Source: Pseudomonas sp. P5_109
GTDB taxonomy: Bacteria > Pseudomonadota > Gammaproteobacteria > Pseudomonadales > Pseudomonadaceae
DNA: 64,000 nt
Direction of reading: 5' to 3'
Assembly: GCF_034009455.1 (NCBI RefSeq)
Contig: NZ_CP125380.1
Location: forward strand, 2,679,501-2,743,500
Under the pieces are notes generated by a model. That model ran no database searches. It was given only the letters and a program-made list of their open reading frames with translations, and was not told the origin of the DNA. Position numbers and translations under genes: made by a program. Positions 35,086 to 43,525 of this stretch are shown here, one piece after another. Each line of letters begins with the position of its first letter. Positions within the stretch are counted from its first letter, which is position 1.

Positions 35086-36789
35086 TTACCGCAGCGCCGG
35101 GGTACGCGGCGGGATCATGCGTTTGCTGCCGGTCGACTCGAACGCCGACGCCAGGTGCAGCAGCTTCGAGTCGTCATAGGCGCGACCGGCAAACGTCAGG
35201 CCGACCGGCATGCCGATGTCCGGCATCACGCCCATCGGCACGGTGACCGTCGGCACGCCGAGGTGGCGGATGGCGAGGTTGCCGTTGGCGACCCACACGC
35301 CGTTGCTCCAGGCGATGTCCGCCGATTGCGGATCGACATCGGCATTCGCCGGCCCCACATCGGCGACCGTCGGGAACAGCACCGCGTCGAGGCCCAGGCG
35401 ATCCATCCAGTCTTCCAGGTCGATCTTGCGGGTCTTTTCCAGTCCGCGCAGGCCGTCGGGCACTGTGCTGATCTGGTCCCACGGGGTGATGCCGCGCTCG
35501 GCCATGCGCACGTATTCGTCCATGCCGGCGGCCAGGTCGCCCTCGCGGTTAGGCAGGGTGCCCGGGTCGTGAGGGAAGATCTGCGGGCCGTCGACATCGA
35601 CGAGGCGATTCAATTTCGGGTCGCCGTTGGCCTGCAGGAAATCATCGAACGCCCAAGCGGTCAGGTCCCACAGTTCATGGTGTAGAAATTCCTTGGAGAC
35701 GATGCCGCGATTGAACACGGTCGGCGCGCCAGGACGATCGCCTTCGCAGTTGGAGACCAGCGGGAAATCCACGTCGAGCACTTCGGCGCCCGCGGCTTCG
35801 AGGGCCCTGCGCGCCTGTTCCCAGAGGCCGATCACCGAAGGGCGGGTGTTGATGCGCTGGCCGGTCGGCCCGCCGATGCCCGGTGCTTCGGACGTTCCGG
35901 CTTCAGGGTCGGCGTTGATGTACATGCGCGGAATGCCGAATTTCTTGCCCTTGAGCGCTTCGCTGTTCGCGGCCAGCGCGGCATAGGATTGCGGGCGTAT
36001 CTCGGACGATTTCGGAATCGGCACCCAGGGCTGCAGGCGCCACAGGTCGCCACGGGTGTCCGGGTCATCGGCCACGACCACGTCGAGCACTTCGAGCAGG
36101 TCGGCCATGGTCCGGGCAAACGGCACGACCACGTCCATGGTCGGGGTCAGGGGCCAGTTGCCGCGTACCGAGATCACCCCGCGCGAGGGCGTGTAGGCGC
36201 ACAAACCGTTGTTCGAGGCCGGGCCGCGGCCGCTCGACCAGGTTTCTTCCGCCAGGCCGAAGGCCGAGAAACTGGCCGCGGTCGCCGTGCCGGCACCGTT
36301 CGACGAACCGGAAGCGAAAGGCGCGGTGAGGTAGTCAGCGTTGTACGGGCTTTCGGCGCGGCCGTAGACGCCACGCTGCATCCCGCCATTGGCCATCGGC
36401 GGCATGTTGGTCTTGCCCAGGCAGATCGCCCCGCCAGCGCGCAGGCGTTCGACGGTGAATGCATCGCGATAGGCGACCAGGTCCTTGAAGGCCGGGCTGC
36501 CGGAAGCGGCGGTGAGACCCTTGACCAGATAGCTGTCCTTGGCGGTGTACGGGATGCCGTCCAACGGCCCCAGCACCTGGCCCTTGGCGCGACGGGCGTC
36601 GGAGGCCTGCGCCTCGGCGAGCGCCTCGGGGTTGCGCACCACGACCGCGTTCAGCGCCGTTGGCGTTTGCGGGCCGTCATACGCGTCGATCCGCGCGAGA
36701 TAAGCCTGGACCAGCTCGACCGAGGTGGTCTGGCCGGATTCGAGCGCGGCGCGCAGCTCGGCGATGGAGACTTCGGTAACTTCGATCAT
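35086..36789 (-). CDS. Amidase signature family hydrolase
   Basis: A 567-aa amidase. The Ser-cisSer-Lys triad is readable as Lys84 (YTAKDSY), Ser162 (ASGSSNGAG) and Ser186 (EETWSSGRGPAS); the 24-residue Ser-Ser spacing equals that in known members. The motif before the nucleophile differs from the usual GTDTGGS (here EETWSSG), placing it in a divergent subgroup. It hydrolyses an amide or ureide to acid plus ammonia; substrate unknown. No FCD operator was found upstream, so it may not belong to the regulon although it lies inside it. Confidence 0.87.
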   Translation of the reverse strand: MIEVTEVSIAELRAALESGQTTSVELVQAYLARIDAYDGPQTPTALNAVVVRNPEALAEAQASDARRAKGQVLGPLDGIPYTAKDSYLVKGLTAASGSPAFKDLVAYRDAFTVERLRAGGAICLGKTNMPPMANGGMQRGVYGRAESPYNADYLTAPFASGSSNGAGTATAASFSAFGLAEETWSSGRGPASNNGLCAYTPSRGVISVRGNWPLTPTMDVVVPFARTMADLLEVLDVVVADDPDTRGDLWRLQPWVPIPKSSEIRPQSYAALAANSEALKGKKFGIPRMYINADPEAGTSEAPGIGGPTGQRINTRPSVIGLWEQARRALEAAGAEVLDVDFPLVSNCEGDRPGAPTVFNRGIVSKEFLHHELWDLTAWAFDDFLQANGDPKLNRLVDVDGPQIFPHDPGTLPNREGDLAAGMDEYVRMAERGITPWDQISTVPDGLRGLEKTRKIDLEDWMDRLGLDAVLFPTVADVGPANADVDPQSADIAWSNGVWVANGNLAIRHLGVPTVTVPMGVMPDIGMPVGLTFAGRAYDDSKLLHLASAFESTGSKRMIPPRTPALR

Positions 36790-37005
36790 GCTGCCACCGC
36801 CGCTTGCAGGTGGAGGGTCCCAAACACTTCACTTTTCTCGAAATGGACTTTCATATCGTTATTCTCGTTGCACTGTGTGGCACGACAGGGGTCGGGTGTT
36901 AAAAATACTGAGCACTATTTAGCATTAAACCGGGGTTTTAGGAATCCGTTGTCCAATTTATCTTACAGACGACAGAAAAAAGGTTCTCCACTCATTCCCG
37001 CGAAA
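36790..37005. promoter_or_regulatory. Promoter region of the amidase gene
   Basis: A 216-base AT-richer region (36880-36970) upstream of the amidase gene. AATACTGAGCACTATTTAGC near 36905 has imperfect symmetry. No known operator is recognised. Confidence 0.35.
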
Positions 37006-37657
37006 CTGTAGGAGCCGGCTTGCTGGCGATGGACTCCAGTGCGCCGCGTTTATCCGGATCATAGCGTTATCGTTAACGACCATCGCTGGCAAGCCAGCTC
37101 CTACAAGGGCCCGCGTCCGGGTCGAAATGACGTGAACGCCAAACTGTAGGAGCCGGCTTGCTGGCGATGGACTCAAGTGCACCGCGTTTATCCGGATCAC
37201 AGCGTTATCGTTAACGACCATCGCTGGCAAGCCAGCTCCTACAAGGGACCGCGTCCGAGTCGAAATGACGTGAACGCCGAACCGTAGGAGCCGGCTTGCT
37301 GGCGATGGACTCGAGTGCACCGCGTTTATCCGGTTCGTACGCGTTATCGTTAACGACCATCGCTGGCAAGCCAGCTCCTACAAGGGCCCGCGTCCTGGTC
37401 GAAATGACGTGAACGCCAAACTGTAGGAGCCGGCTTGCTGGCGATGGACGCAAGGGCGCCGCGTTTATCTGGATCACAGCGTTATCGTTAACGACCATCG
37501 CTGGCAAGCCAGCTCCAAGGGCCCGCGTCCGAGTCGAAATAATGTGAACGCCAAACTGTAGGAGCCGGCTTGCTGGCGATGGACTCAAGTGCACCGCGTT
37601 TATCCGGTTCGTACGCGTTATCGTTAACGACCATCGCTGGCAAGCCAGCTCCTACAG
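37006..37657. repeat. Five-unit tandem REPIN array
   Basis: Five units of about 134-139 bases starting near 37007, 37145, 37283, 37422 and 37555. Each has a left arm AGGAGCCGGCTTGCTGGCGA, the spacer GTTATCGTTAACGACCATCG, a right arm CTGGCAAGCCAGCTCC, and a linker containing CGAAATGACGTGAACGCC. One copy (near 37515) has lost three bases of its right arm. No gene is present. Confidence 0.95.
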
Positions 37658-37713
37658 GGGACCGCGTCCGGGTCGAAATGACGTGAACGCCAAAGCCGTG
37701 AAATTACCAGAAA

Positions 37714-37745
37714 AAAGGCCACCACAACCCGACGTTGTGGTGGCC
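37714..37745 (-). terminator. Intrinsic terminator of the ABC importer operon
   Basis: Stem GGCCACCACAAC / GTTGTGGTGGCC (37717-37728, 37734-37745), followed on the minus strand by a T-run (A-run at 37711-37716 on the plus strand). Confidence 0.9.
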
Positions 37746-37790
37746 CGAGGGGTGACTCATGATAGTGGCCCGCACGTGCAGGCCAATGGA

Positions 37791-38945
37791 TCAGTGAGCG
37801 CCGGCAGCCTTGTTCAGGTCGCTTTCGGCCCATTCGGTGTAGACGCAGGCATCGGCGGTGGCCCAGCGCACTCGTACCGGGTCTCCGGCCTTGAGGGGCA
37901 TGCCGGCGGCGGACAGTGCCTTGACCGTCATCGAGGTGCCGCCCGCGGTGACCACGCTGCAGGTCTGGCTTTCGCCGAGAAACAACACTTCCACGACCTG
38001 GGCCGAGACTTCGTTCCAGCCGGCGGCCAGCGGTTCGGCAAGGGCTTGTTCATTGCTCAGGGCCAGGGCTTTTTCCGGACGCACCATCAACAGCACGTCC
38101 TGATCGGTTTGCAGGCCGGCAGTGAGGCGGATCGACAGCGCCTGACCTTCGAAGGTGGCCACCGCATTACCTTGGGCCTTGAGCTTGAGGAAGTTCGAGT
38201 TGCCAAGGAACGACGCAACAAAGGCGTTCGGCGGGTTCTGGTACAGGTCATAACCGCTGCCGAGGCCAACGATCTTGCCGTGGCTGAAAATCGCGATGCG
38301 CTGGGACAGGCGCATGGCCTCTTCCTGATCGTGGGTCACGTAGACGATGGTGATGCCCAGGCGCCGATGCAGCTGGCGCAGTTCATCCTGCAAGTCTTCG
38401 CGCAGTTTCTTGTCCAGTGCACCGAGGGGTTCGTCCATCAGCAGGATGCGTGGCTCGTAGACCAGCGCCCGAGCAATGGCGACCCGTTGCTGCTGGCCAC
38501 CGGACAATTGCGAAGGGCGGCGATGGGCAAATTGCTCGAGCTGCACCAGTTTGAGCATCGCATCGACCCGGCGCTCGCGCTCGGCAGTGGCGAGTTTGCG
38601 GATGGCCAGCGGGAAGGCGATGTTGTCGCGCACCGACAGATGCGGGAACAGCGAGTAACGCTGGAACACCATGCCGATGTCGCGCTTGTGCGGCGGCACG
38701 TTGACCAGCGACTGGCCGTTGACCAGGATCTCGCCGCTGCTCGGCGTTTCGAAACCGGCAAGCATCGACAGCGTGGTGCTTTTGCCCGAGCCGCTGGAGC
38801 CGAGGAAGGTGAGGAACTCACCGTCCTTGATGTCCAGCGAGATGTTGTCCACGGCGGCAAAGTCGCCGTAGTGCTTGTTCAGGTTGCGCAAGCTGACCAG
38901 GGGTTTGTCATTTTGCTGCGCGGAATCTTTGATCACTGCAGTCAT
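37791..38945 (-). CDS. ABC transporter ATP-binding protein (PotA type)
   Basis: A 384-aa ATPase. The Walker A motif is GSSGSGKST, the signature LSGGQQQRVAIARAL, Walker B RILLMDEP, and the switch His lies in YVTHDQEEA. A C-terminal TOBE_2 domain (from about 280) is typical of spermidine/putrescine-type importers. Last gene of SBP-permease-permease-ATPase, followed by a hairpin terminator. Confidence 0.93.
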   Translation of the reverse strand: MTAVIKDSAQQNDKPLVSLRNLNKHYGDFAAVDNISLDIKDGEFLTFLGSSGSGKSTTLSMLAGFETPSSGEILVNGQSLVNVPPHKRDIGMVFQRYSLFPHLSVRDNIAFPLAIRKLATAERERRVDAMLKLVQLEQFAHRRPSQLSGGQQQRVAIARALVYEPRILLMDEPLGALDKKLREDLQDELRQLHRRLGITIVYVTHDQEEAMRLSQRIAIFSHGKIVGLGSGYDLYQNPPNAFVASFLGNSNFLKLKAQGNAVATFEGQALSIRLTAGLQTDQDVLLMVRPEKALALSNEQALAEPLAAGWNEVSAQVVEVLFLGESQTCSVVTAGGTSMTVKALSAAGMPLKAGDPVRVRWATADACVYTEWAESDLNKAAGAH

Positions 38946-38961
38946 GTCGTACTCCTGGCGC

Positions 38962-39771
38962 TCAAGCGCTGATTTCGTTGCGCCGGCGCAGGGCAGCGGC
39001 GATGACCATGACCAACACCGAGAGGCCGATCAGCAGCGTCGAAGCGACGGCGATCACGGGCGTCAAGTCCTGGCGCAGGGTGGTCCACATTTTCACGGGA
39101 AGGGTTTGCAGGGTCGGGCTGGCCATCATCACGCTCAGCACCACTTCATCCCAGGAGACGAGGAAGGCGAAGAGGGCGCCGGCCACCATCCCCGGACGGA
39201 TCGCCGGGAAGGTCACCTTGAACACCGCTTGCAGGCGCGAGGCGCCGCAGATCACCGCCGCGTCCTCGATCGACTGATCGAACAGCTTCAGCGAGTTGAT
39301 GATCGAGATGATGGTGAACGGCAGCGCGACGATCACGTGGCTGACCACGAAGGCGAACATGGTCCCGGTGTAGCCGAGTTTCAGGAACAGCGCGTACACC
39401 GCCACGGCGATGATCACCAGCGGCACGATCATCGGCAGGGTGAACAGGCCGTAGAGCATTTCCCGGCCGGGGAAGCGACCCCGCACCAGGGCGAACGCGG
39501 TCGGCAGGCCCAACGCGACGGCGAAGAACGTAGTCAGCACCGCGACCTTGAGGCTGGCCATCGCCGCGTTCATCCAGTCGGCGTTGGAGAAGAACTGGCC
39601 GTACCATTTCAGGGTCCAGCCCGGCGGCGGGAACACCAGCCATTGTGATGAACCGAACGACAGCAGCACGATGAACACGATCGGCAGCAGCAGGAACAGA
39701 CCGATCAGCCCGGTGGTGGCATACAGGCCGAAGCGCATGCGCCGGCTCATGGCATTGGGGGTCAGGAGCAT
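38962..39771 (-). CDS. ABC transporter permease (PotC type)
   Basis: A 269-aa inner-membrane permease with six predicted helices. The EAA loop facing the ATPase is readable as the IEDAAVICGASRLQAVFKVT segment followed by FPAIRPG. It pairs with the upstream permease, 16 bases before the ATPase gene start. Confidence 0.92.
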   Translation of the reverse strand: MLLTPNAMSRRMRFGLYATTGLIGLFLLLPIVFIVLLSFGSSQWLVFPPPGWTLKWYGQFFSNADWMNAAMASLKVAVLTTFFAVALGLPTAFALVRGRFPGREMLYGLFTLPMIVPLVIIAVAVYALFLKLGYTGTMFAFVVSHVIVALPFTIISIINSLKLFDQSIEDAAVICGASRLQAVFKVTFPAIRPGMVAGALFAFLVSWDEVVLSVMMASPTLQTLPVKMWTTLRQDLTPVIAVASTLLIGLSVLVMVIAAALRRRNEISA

Positions 39772-39777
39772 GACGGC

Positions 39778-40722
39778 TTACCTCGCGTTGCTGGCGCCAA
39801 CCGGGGATTCCGGCTGGAGCTTCAGGTAGAAGTAGAACAACACCAGCGTGATCACGATCAGCAACGCGGCGCCGGCACTGGCCAGGCCCCAGTTGAGGAA
39901 CGACTGCACCTGCTGGATGATGAACTCGGGCAGCATCATGTTCTGCGCACCGCCCAGCAGGGCCGGGGTGACGTAGTAACCGAGGGACATCACGAACACC
40001 ATCAGGCCGCCGGAGAACAGCCCCGGCCGGCACAGCGGCAGGAACACCCGGAAGAAGTTGGTCCAGGGGCTGGCGCCGCAGATGGAACCGGCCTGCAGGA
40101 TCATCGGGTCGATGGCCTGCATGGTCGCCTGCAACGGCAGCACGATGAACGGGATCATGATGTAGCTCATGCCGATCACCACGCCGGTGAGGTTGTGCAC
40201 CATCTCCAGCGGCTGATCGATGATGCCCATGGCCATCAACGCCTTGTTGATCACCCCCGAGGCTTGCAGCAACACCAGCCAGGAGTAGGTGCGGGCGAGC
40301 AGGCTGGTCCACATCGACAACAGCACGATGCTGAGGATCCAGCGCCCCCAGCCACGGGGCACCAGGGTGATCGCCCAGGCCAGCGGGAAGCCCAGCAGCA
40401 GGCTGAACAGGGTCACCAGTCCCGCCACCGAGAAGGTGTTCAACAACACCCGGGCGTAGGCCGAGTTGGCGAACAGTTGCTCGTAGTTGCCCAGCCCCGG
40501 TACCGGTTCCAGCACGCCGCGCAGCAACAGGCCGATCAGCGGCGCGAGAAAGAACAGGCCGAGAAACAGCAGGGCCGGGACCAGGTTACTGGCGCCACGC
40601 CAACGCTGTTTCAGCGACGGCGAGGGTTGCTTTGCAACAGACAGGGCGGATGCCGCACCGGCAGCGCCAATGGCGCTCCCGGTGGCCGTTGAGGGACGAG
40701 ACGCGGTTGCCGTCATTTTCAT
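39778..40722 (-). CDS. ABC transporter permease (PotB type)
   Basis: A 314-aa permease. An extended Ala/Ser-rich cytoplasmic N-terminus (about 45 residues) precedes six helices; the EAA-type loop lies around GSICGASPWTNFFRVFLPLC. The start at 40722 overlaps the stop of the binding-protein gene (ATGA), indicating translational coupling. An earlier in-frame ATG (40743) would lie inside the upstream gene. Confidence 0.92.
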   Translation of the reverse strand: MKMTATASRPSTATGSAIGAAGAASALSVAKQPSPSLKQRWRGASNLVPALLFLGLFFLAPLIGLLLRGVLEPVPGLGNYEQLFANSAYARVLLNTFSVAGLVTLFSLLLGFPLAWAITLVPRGWGRWILSIVLLSMWTSLLARTYSWLVLLQASGVINKALMAMGIIDQPLEMVHNLTGVVIGMSYIMIPFIVLPLQATMQAIDPMILQAGSICGASPWTNFFRVFLPLCRPGLFSGGLMVFVMSLGYYVTPALLGGAQNMMLPEFIIQQVQSFLNWGLASAGAALLIVITLVLFYFYLKLQPESPVGASNAR

Positions 40723-41750
40723 TTGACCAGCCATTCGTTCCACCGTGTCGCGATGGCCGGACCGTTCTTGGCCCAGTACGCGAAATCAAGAGTGATTTGA
40801 TCCTTTGCGTAGGCGGTCGGCAGGTTAGGGGCCAGCACCGAGTCCAGGCGCTGCACGCTGTCGACGTTGACCGGGGCGTAGGCGGTCAGGTTGGAGAAAT
40901 CGGCCTGGCCCTTGGCACTGCTGGCGTTGGCCAGGAACTTCATCGCCGCGTCCTTGTTCTTCGAACCCTTGGGAATGACCAGGATGTCGGCCATGACCAG
41001 GTTCTGCTTCCAGCTTACGCCGACCGGGGCGCCGTCTTCCTGCAGGGCGTGAATCCGCCCGTTCCAGAACTGGCCCATGCTCGCTTCACCGGAGGCCAGC
41101 AGCTGCTGCGACTGCGCGCCGCCGCCCCACCAGACTATGTCCTTCTTGATGGTGTCGAGTTTCTTGAACGCACGGTCCAGGTCCAACGGGTAGAGCTTGT
41201 CGGCAGGCACGCCATCGGCCAGCAAGGCCAGTTCAAGGACGCCAGGGCTTGGCCATTTGTAGAGGGCGCGTTTGCCGGGGTAGGTCTTGGTGTCGAACAG
41301 CGCGGACCAGTCCTGAGGCTTGCTGGCGCCGAGCTTGCTTTCGTTGTAGCCGAGGACGAAGGAGAAGAAGAACGAGCCGACGCCGTGATCGCTGACAAAG
41401 CGCGGGTCGATCTTGTCGCGGTCAATGACTTTGAAATCGAGGGGTTCGAGCAAGCCTTCGGAGGCGGCGCGCAGGGCGAAGTCGGCTTCGACGTCGACCA
41501 CGTCCCACTGCACGTTGCCGCTCTCGACCATGGCCTTGAGCTTGCCGTAGTCGGTCGGGCCATCCTGCACAACAGTGATGCCGCTGGCCTTGCTGAACGG
41601 GTCGGCCCAGGCCTGCTTCTGCGCATCCTGGGTGCTGCCGCCCCAACTCACGAAGTTGACGCTTTCAGCCGCCAGCAATGCCTGGCTGGTCACACTCAGC
41701 AGTCCCGCAAAAAGAACCGCGGTCGCACGTTTGTTCAACACCATTTTCAC
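40719..41750 (-). CDS. ABC transporter substrate-binding protein (SBP_bac, PotD-related)
   Basis: A 343-aa periplasmic binding protein. Signal peptide with cleavage near ALLAAES; mature start SVNFVSWGGSTQDAQKQAWA is of the type found in polyamine/opine-like binding proteins rather than true PotD. First gene of the four-gene importer, preceded 100 bases upstream by FCD operator site 4, which ties this importer to the monooxygenase regulon. The ligand is unknown; the operator link suggests the regulon's nitrogenous substrate or a derivative. Confidence 0.88.
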   Translation of the reverse strand: MKMVLNKRATAVLFAGLLSVTSQALLAAESVNFVSWGGSTQDAQKQAWADPFSKASGITVVQDGPTDYGKLKAMVESGNVQWDVVDVEADFALRAASEGLLEPLDFKVIDRDKIDPRFVSDHGVGSFFFSFVLGYNESKLGASKPQDWSALFDTKTYPGKRALYKWPSPGVLELALLADGVPADKLYPLDLDRAFKKLDTIKKDIVWWGGGAQSQQLLASGEASMGQFWNGRIHALQEDGAPVGVSWKQNLVMADILVIPKGSKNKDAAMKFLANASSAKGQADFSNLTAYAPVNVDSVQRLDSVLAPNLPTAYAKDQITLDFAYWAKNGPAIATRWNEWLVK

Positions 41751-41849
41751 GCCCTCATTGTTGTGTTTATGAGCGGGGCTTTCGAGTGCCCGCCTATCGG
41801 GAGCAGTAGGTCCATCGAGTCAGTGCTGACTGTCCGGTCTATGGAATAT

Positions 41850-41866
41850 CATATTATGGTATTCCA
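41850..41866. promoter_or_regulatory. FCD operator, site 4 (ABC importer operon)
   Basis: Minus-strand reading TGGAATACCATAATATG, identical over 17 bases to site 3. The flanks extend the dyad (GGAATA and TATTCC arms). It lies 100 bases before the binding-protein gene. Confidence 0.8.
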
Positions 41867-41937
41867 AGCTTTGTGCAAGCACTTTGCCGTACCGGCTATC
41901 AGCCGAAAGTGGAATTTTCAGTGTCGACGCATTCCCC

Positions 41938-42028
41938 TGTGGGAGCGGGCTTGCTCGCGAAGGCGGTGTGTCAGACAACTTTGGGCCGACTGACACTCCC
42001 TCTTCGCGAGCAAGCCCGCTCCCACAGG
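41938..42028. repeat. REPIN (TGTGGGAGCGGGCTTGCTCGCGAAG type)
   Basis: Inverted arms around a roughly 40-base spacer, between the importer promoter and the ribBA stop. Confidence 0.85.
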
Positions 42029-42048
42029 GAATGGCGCCAAACCGAGGG

Positions 42049-43158
42049 TTATTCGGTGAATGGAATGCTCTCCACCACCTCCAGGTCATACCCGGTCAAG
42101 CCCGCATATTTCAGCGGCGGGCCCAGATGGCGTAGCTTGCCGACGCCGAGGTTTTGCAAGATCTGCGCGCCGGTGCCCACTTCCGAATAAATCCGCGACT
42201 GCGAACGGCTGAACTGCTGTGGTGGTTGAGTCAATTGCGGCACACGCTCGAGCAAGGCCTGCGAGGATTCGTGGTTGGCCAGCACCACCACCACGCCGTG
42301 GCCTTCGGCGGCGACACGCTGCAACGCGGCCCACAGCGTCCAGTTGCTCGGCCCGCTGTACTCGGCCCCGACCAGGTCGCGCAATGGATCGATCACATGC
42401 ACGCGCACCAGCGTCGGTTGCTCGCGGCGCAGATCGCCCATGACCATGGCCATGTGGACACCGCCTTCGATGCGATCCTCAAAGGTGATCAGACGAAAGG
42501 TGCCATGCACGGTCGGCAGGTCACGCTCACCGATGCGCACGATGGTGTGTTCGGTGCTCAGGCGATAGTGGATCAGGTCGGCGATGGTGCCGATCCTGAT
42601 CCCGTGCCTGCGCGCGAACACTTCCAGGTCCGGGCGGCGGGCCATGGTGCCGTCGTCGTTCATTACTTCGACGATCACCGAGGCGGGCGTATGGCCGGCC
42701 AAACGTGCCAGGTCGCAGCCGGCTTCGGTGTGGCCGGCGCGGGTCAGCACGCCGCCTTCGCGGGCGCGCAACGGGAAGATGTGGCCCGGTTGCACGATGT
42801 CGGCAGGACCGGCGTTGGCGGCGACGGCAGCGGCCACGGTGCAGGCACGGTCTGCTGCGGAGATGCCGGTGGTGACACCGACGGCGGCCTCGATGGACAC
42901 GGTGAAGGCGGTGCTGAACACGCTGCCGTTGCTTGGCACCATCTGTTCCAGGCCCAGGCGCTTGCAGTGTTCGTCGGTCAGGGTCAGGCAGATCAGGCCG
43001 CGGGCTTCGCGGGCCATGAAGCTGATCGCCTCGGGTGTGCAGCAGTCGGCGGCCAGCAACAGGTCGCCTTCGTTTTCCCGGTCTTCATCGTCGACCAGCA
43101 GGACCATTTTGCCGAGGCGGTAATCTTCGATGATTTCTTCGATGCTGTTGAAGGCCAT
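42049..43158 (-). CDS. ribBA: RibBA-like: 3,4-dihydroxy-2-butanone-4-phosphate synthase with degenerate GTP cyclohydrolase II domain
   Basis: A 369-aa protein for riboflavin synthesis. The N-terminal RibB domain is intact: VLLVDDEDRENEGDL (acidic metal loop) and the RAREGGVLTRAGHTEA substrate segment. The C-terminal half aligns with GTP cyclohydrolase II, but the zinc-binding cysteines of the usual CLTGDVLGSLRCDC motif are absent (here RVHVIDPLRDLVGAEYSG), so only the RibB activity is expected. The start at 43158 (MAFNSIEEIIEDYR) follows a GACTCCAGC stretch. An FCD operator lies upstream, so it is probably an accessory copy raising flavin supply for the monooxygenase. Confidence 0.88.
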   Translation of the reverse strand: MAFNSIEEIIEDYRLGKMVLLVDDEDRENEGDLLLAADCCTPEAISFMAREARGLICLTLTDEHCKRLGLEQMVPSNGSVFSTAFTVSIEAAVGVTTGISAADRACTVAAAVAANAGPADIVQPGHIFPLRAREGGVLTRAGHTEAGCDLARLAGHTPASVIVEVMNDDGTMARRPDLEVFARRHGIRIGTIADLIHYRLSTEHTIVRIGERDLPTVHGTFRLITFEDRIEGGVHMAMVMGDLRREQPTLVRVHVIDPLRDLVGAEYSGPSNWTLWAALQRVAAEGHGVVVVLANHESSQALLERVPQLTQPPQQFSRSQSRIYSEVGTGAQILQNLGVGKLRHLGPPLKYAGLTGYDLEVVESIPFTE

Positions 43159-43191
43159 GCTGGAGTCTCGGTGTTTGTTGAATGGGTAATC

Positions 43192-43208
43192 TGGTATACC
43201 ATAATACA
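43192..43208. promoter_or_regulatory. FCD operator, site 5 (ribBA / DUF1330 divergent promoters)
   Basis: TGGTATACCATAATACA, identical to site 1. It lies 34 bases before ribBA on one side and 21 bases before the DUF1330 gene on the other, so one site could control both. Confidence 0.82.
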
Positions 43209-43228
43209 AAACTAACCGGGAGGTCACT

Positions 43229-43525
43229 ATGAAGGCGTACTGGATTGCTCATGTGGATGTCACTGAACCTGATCAATACAGCCAATACACTCGGCGGGCG
43301 CCGCAGGCGTTTGCGTTGTATGGCGGTCGGGTTCTGGCTCGGGGTGGGCGTAGTGAGGCGATGGAAGGTCGGTCGACGCCGCAGCGCAGTGTGGTGATCG
43401 AGTTTGATTCGTATGATCAGGCGGTGGCTTGTTATCGGTCGGCGTTGTATCAGGAGGCTCGGGGGTTTCGTTTGGGGGTGGCTTTGGCTGAGGTCATCAT
43501 TGTCGAGGGGGTGGTGGGGCTCTGA
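43229..43525 (+). CDS. DUF1330 family protein
   Basis: A 98-aa single-domain protein of the ferredoxin-like dimeric alpha/beta-barrel superfamily (MKAYWIAHVDVTEPDQYSQY; VLARGGRSEAMEG; VVIEFDSYDQAVACYRS; YQEARGFRLG). DUF1330 proteins recur in catabolic clusters without a settled function. It is the only plus-strand gene near ribBA and shares its operator. GGGAGGT six bases before the ATG is a strong ribosome site. G/T-rich codon use toward the 3' end is unlike its neighbours. Confidence 0.85.
   Translation: MKAYWIAHVDVTEPDQYSQYTRRAPQAFALYGGRVLARGGRSEAMEGRSTPQRSVVIEFDSYDQAVACYRSALYQEARGFRLGVALAEVIIVEGVVGL

Noticed and set aside
26643-37657. Tandem arrays considered as CRISPR
   Set aside because: The repeating unit is 116-139 bases, including the would-be spacers, which are themselves repeated. 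No cas genes are nearby. These are REPIN arrays.
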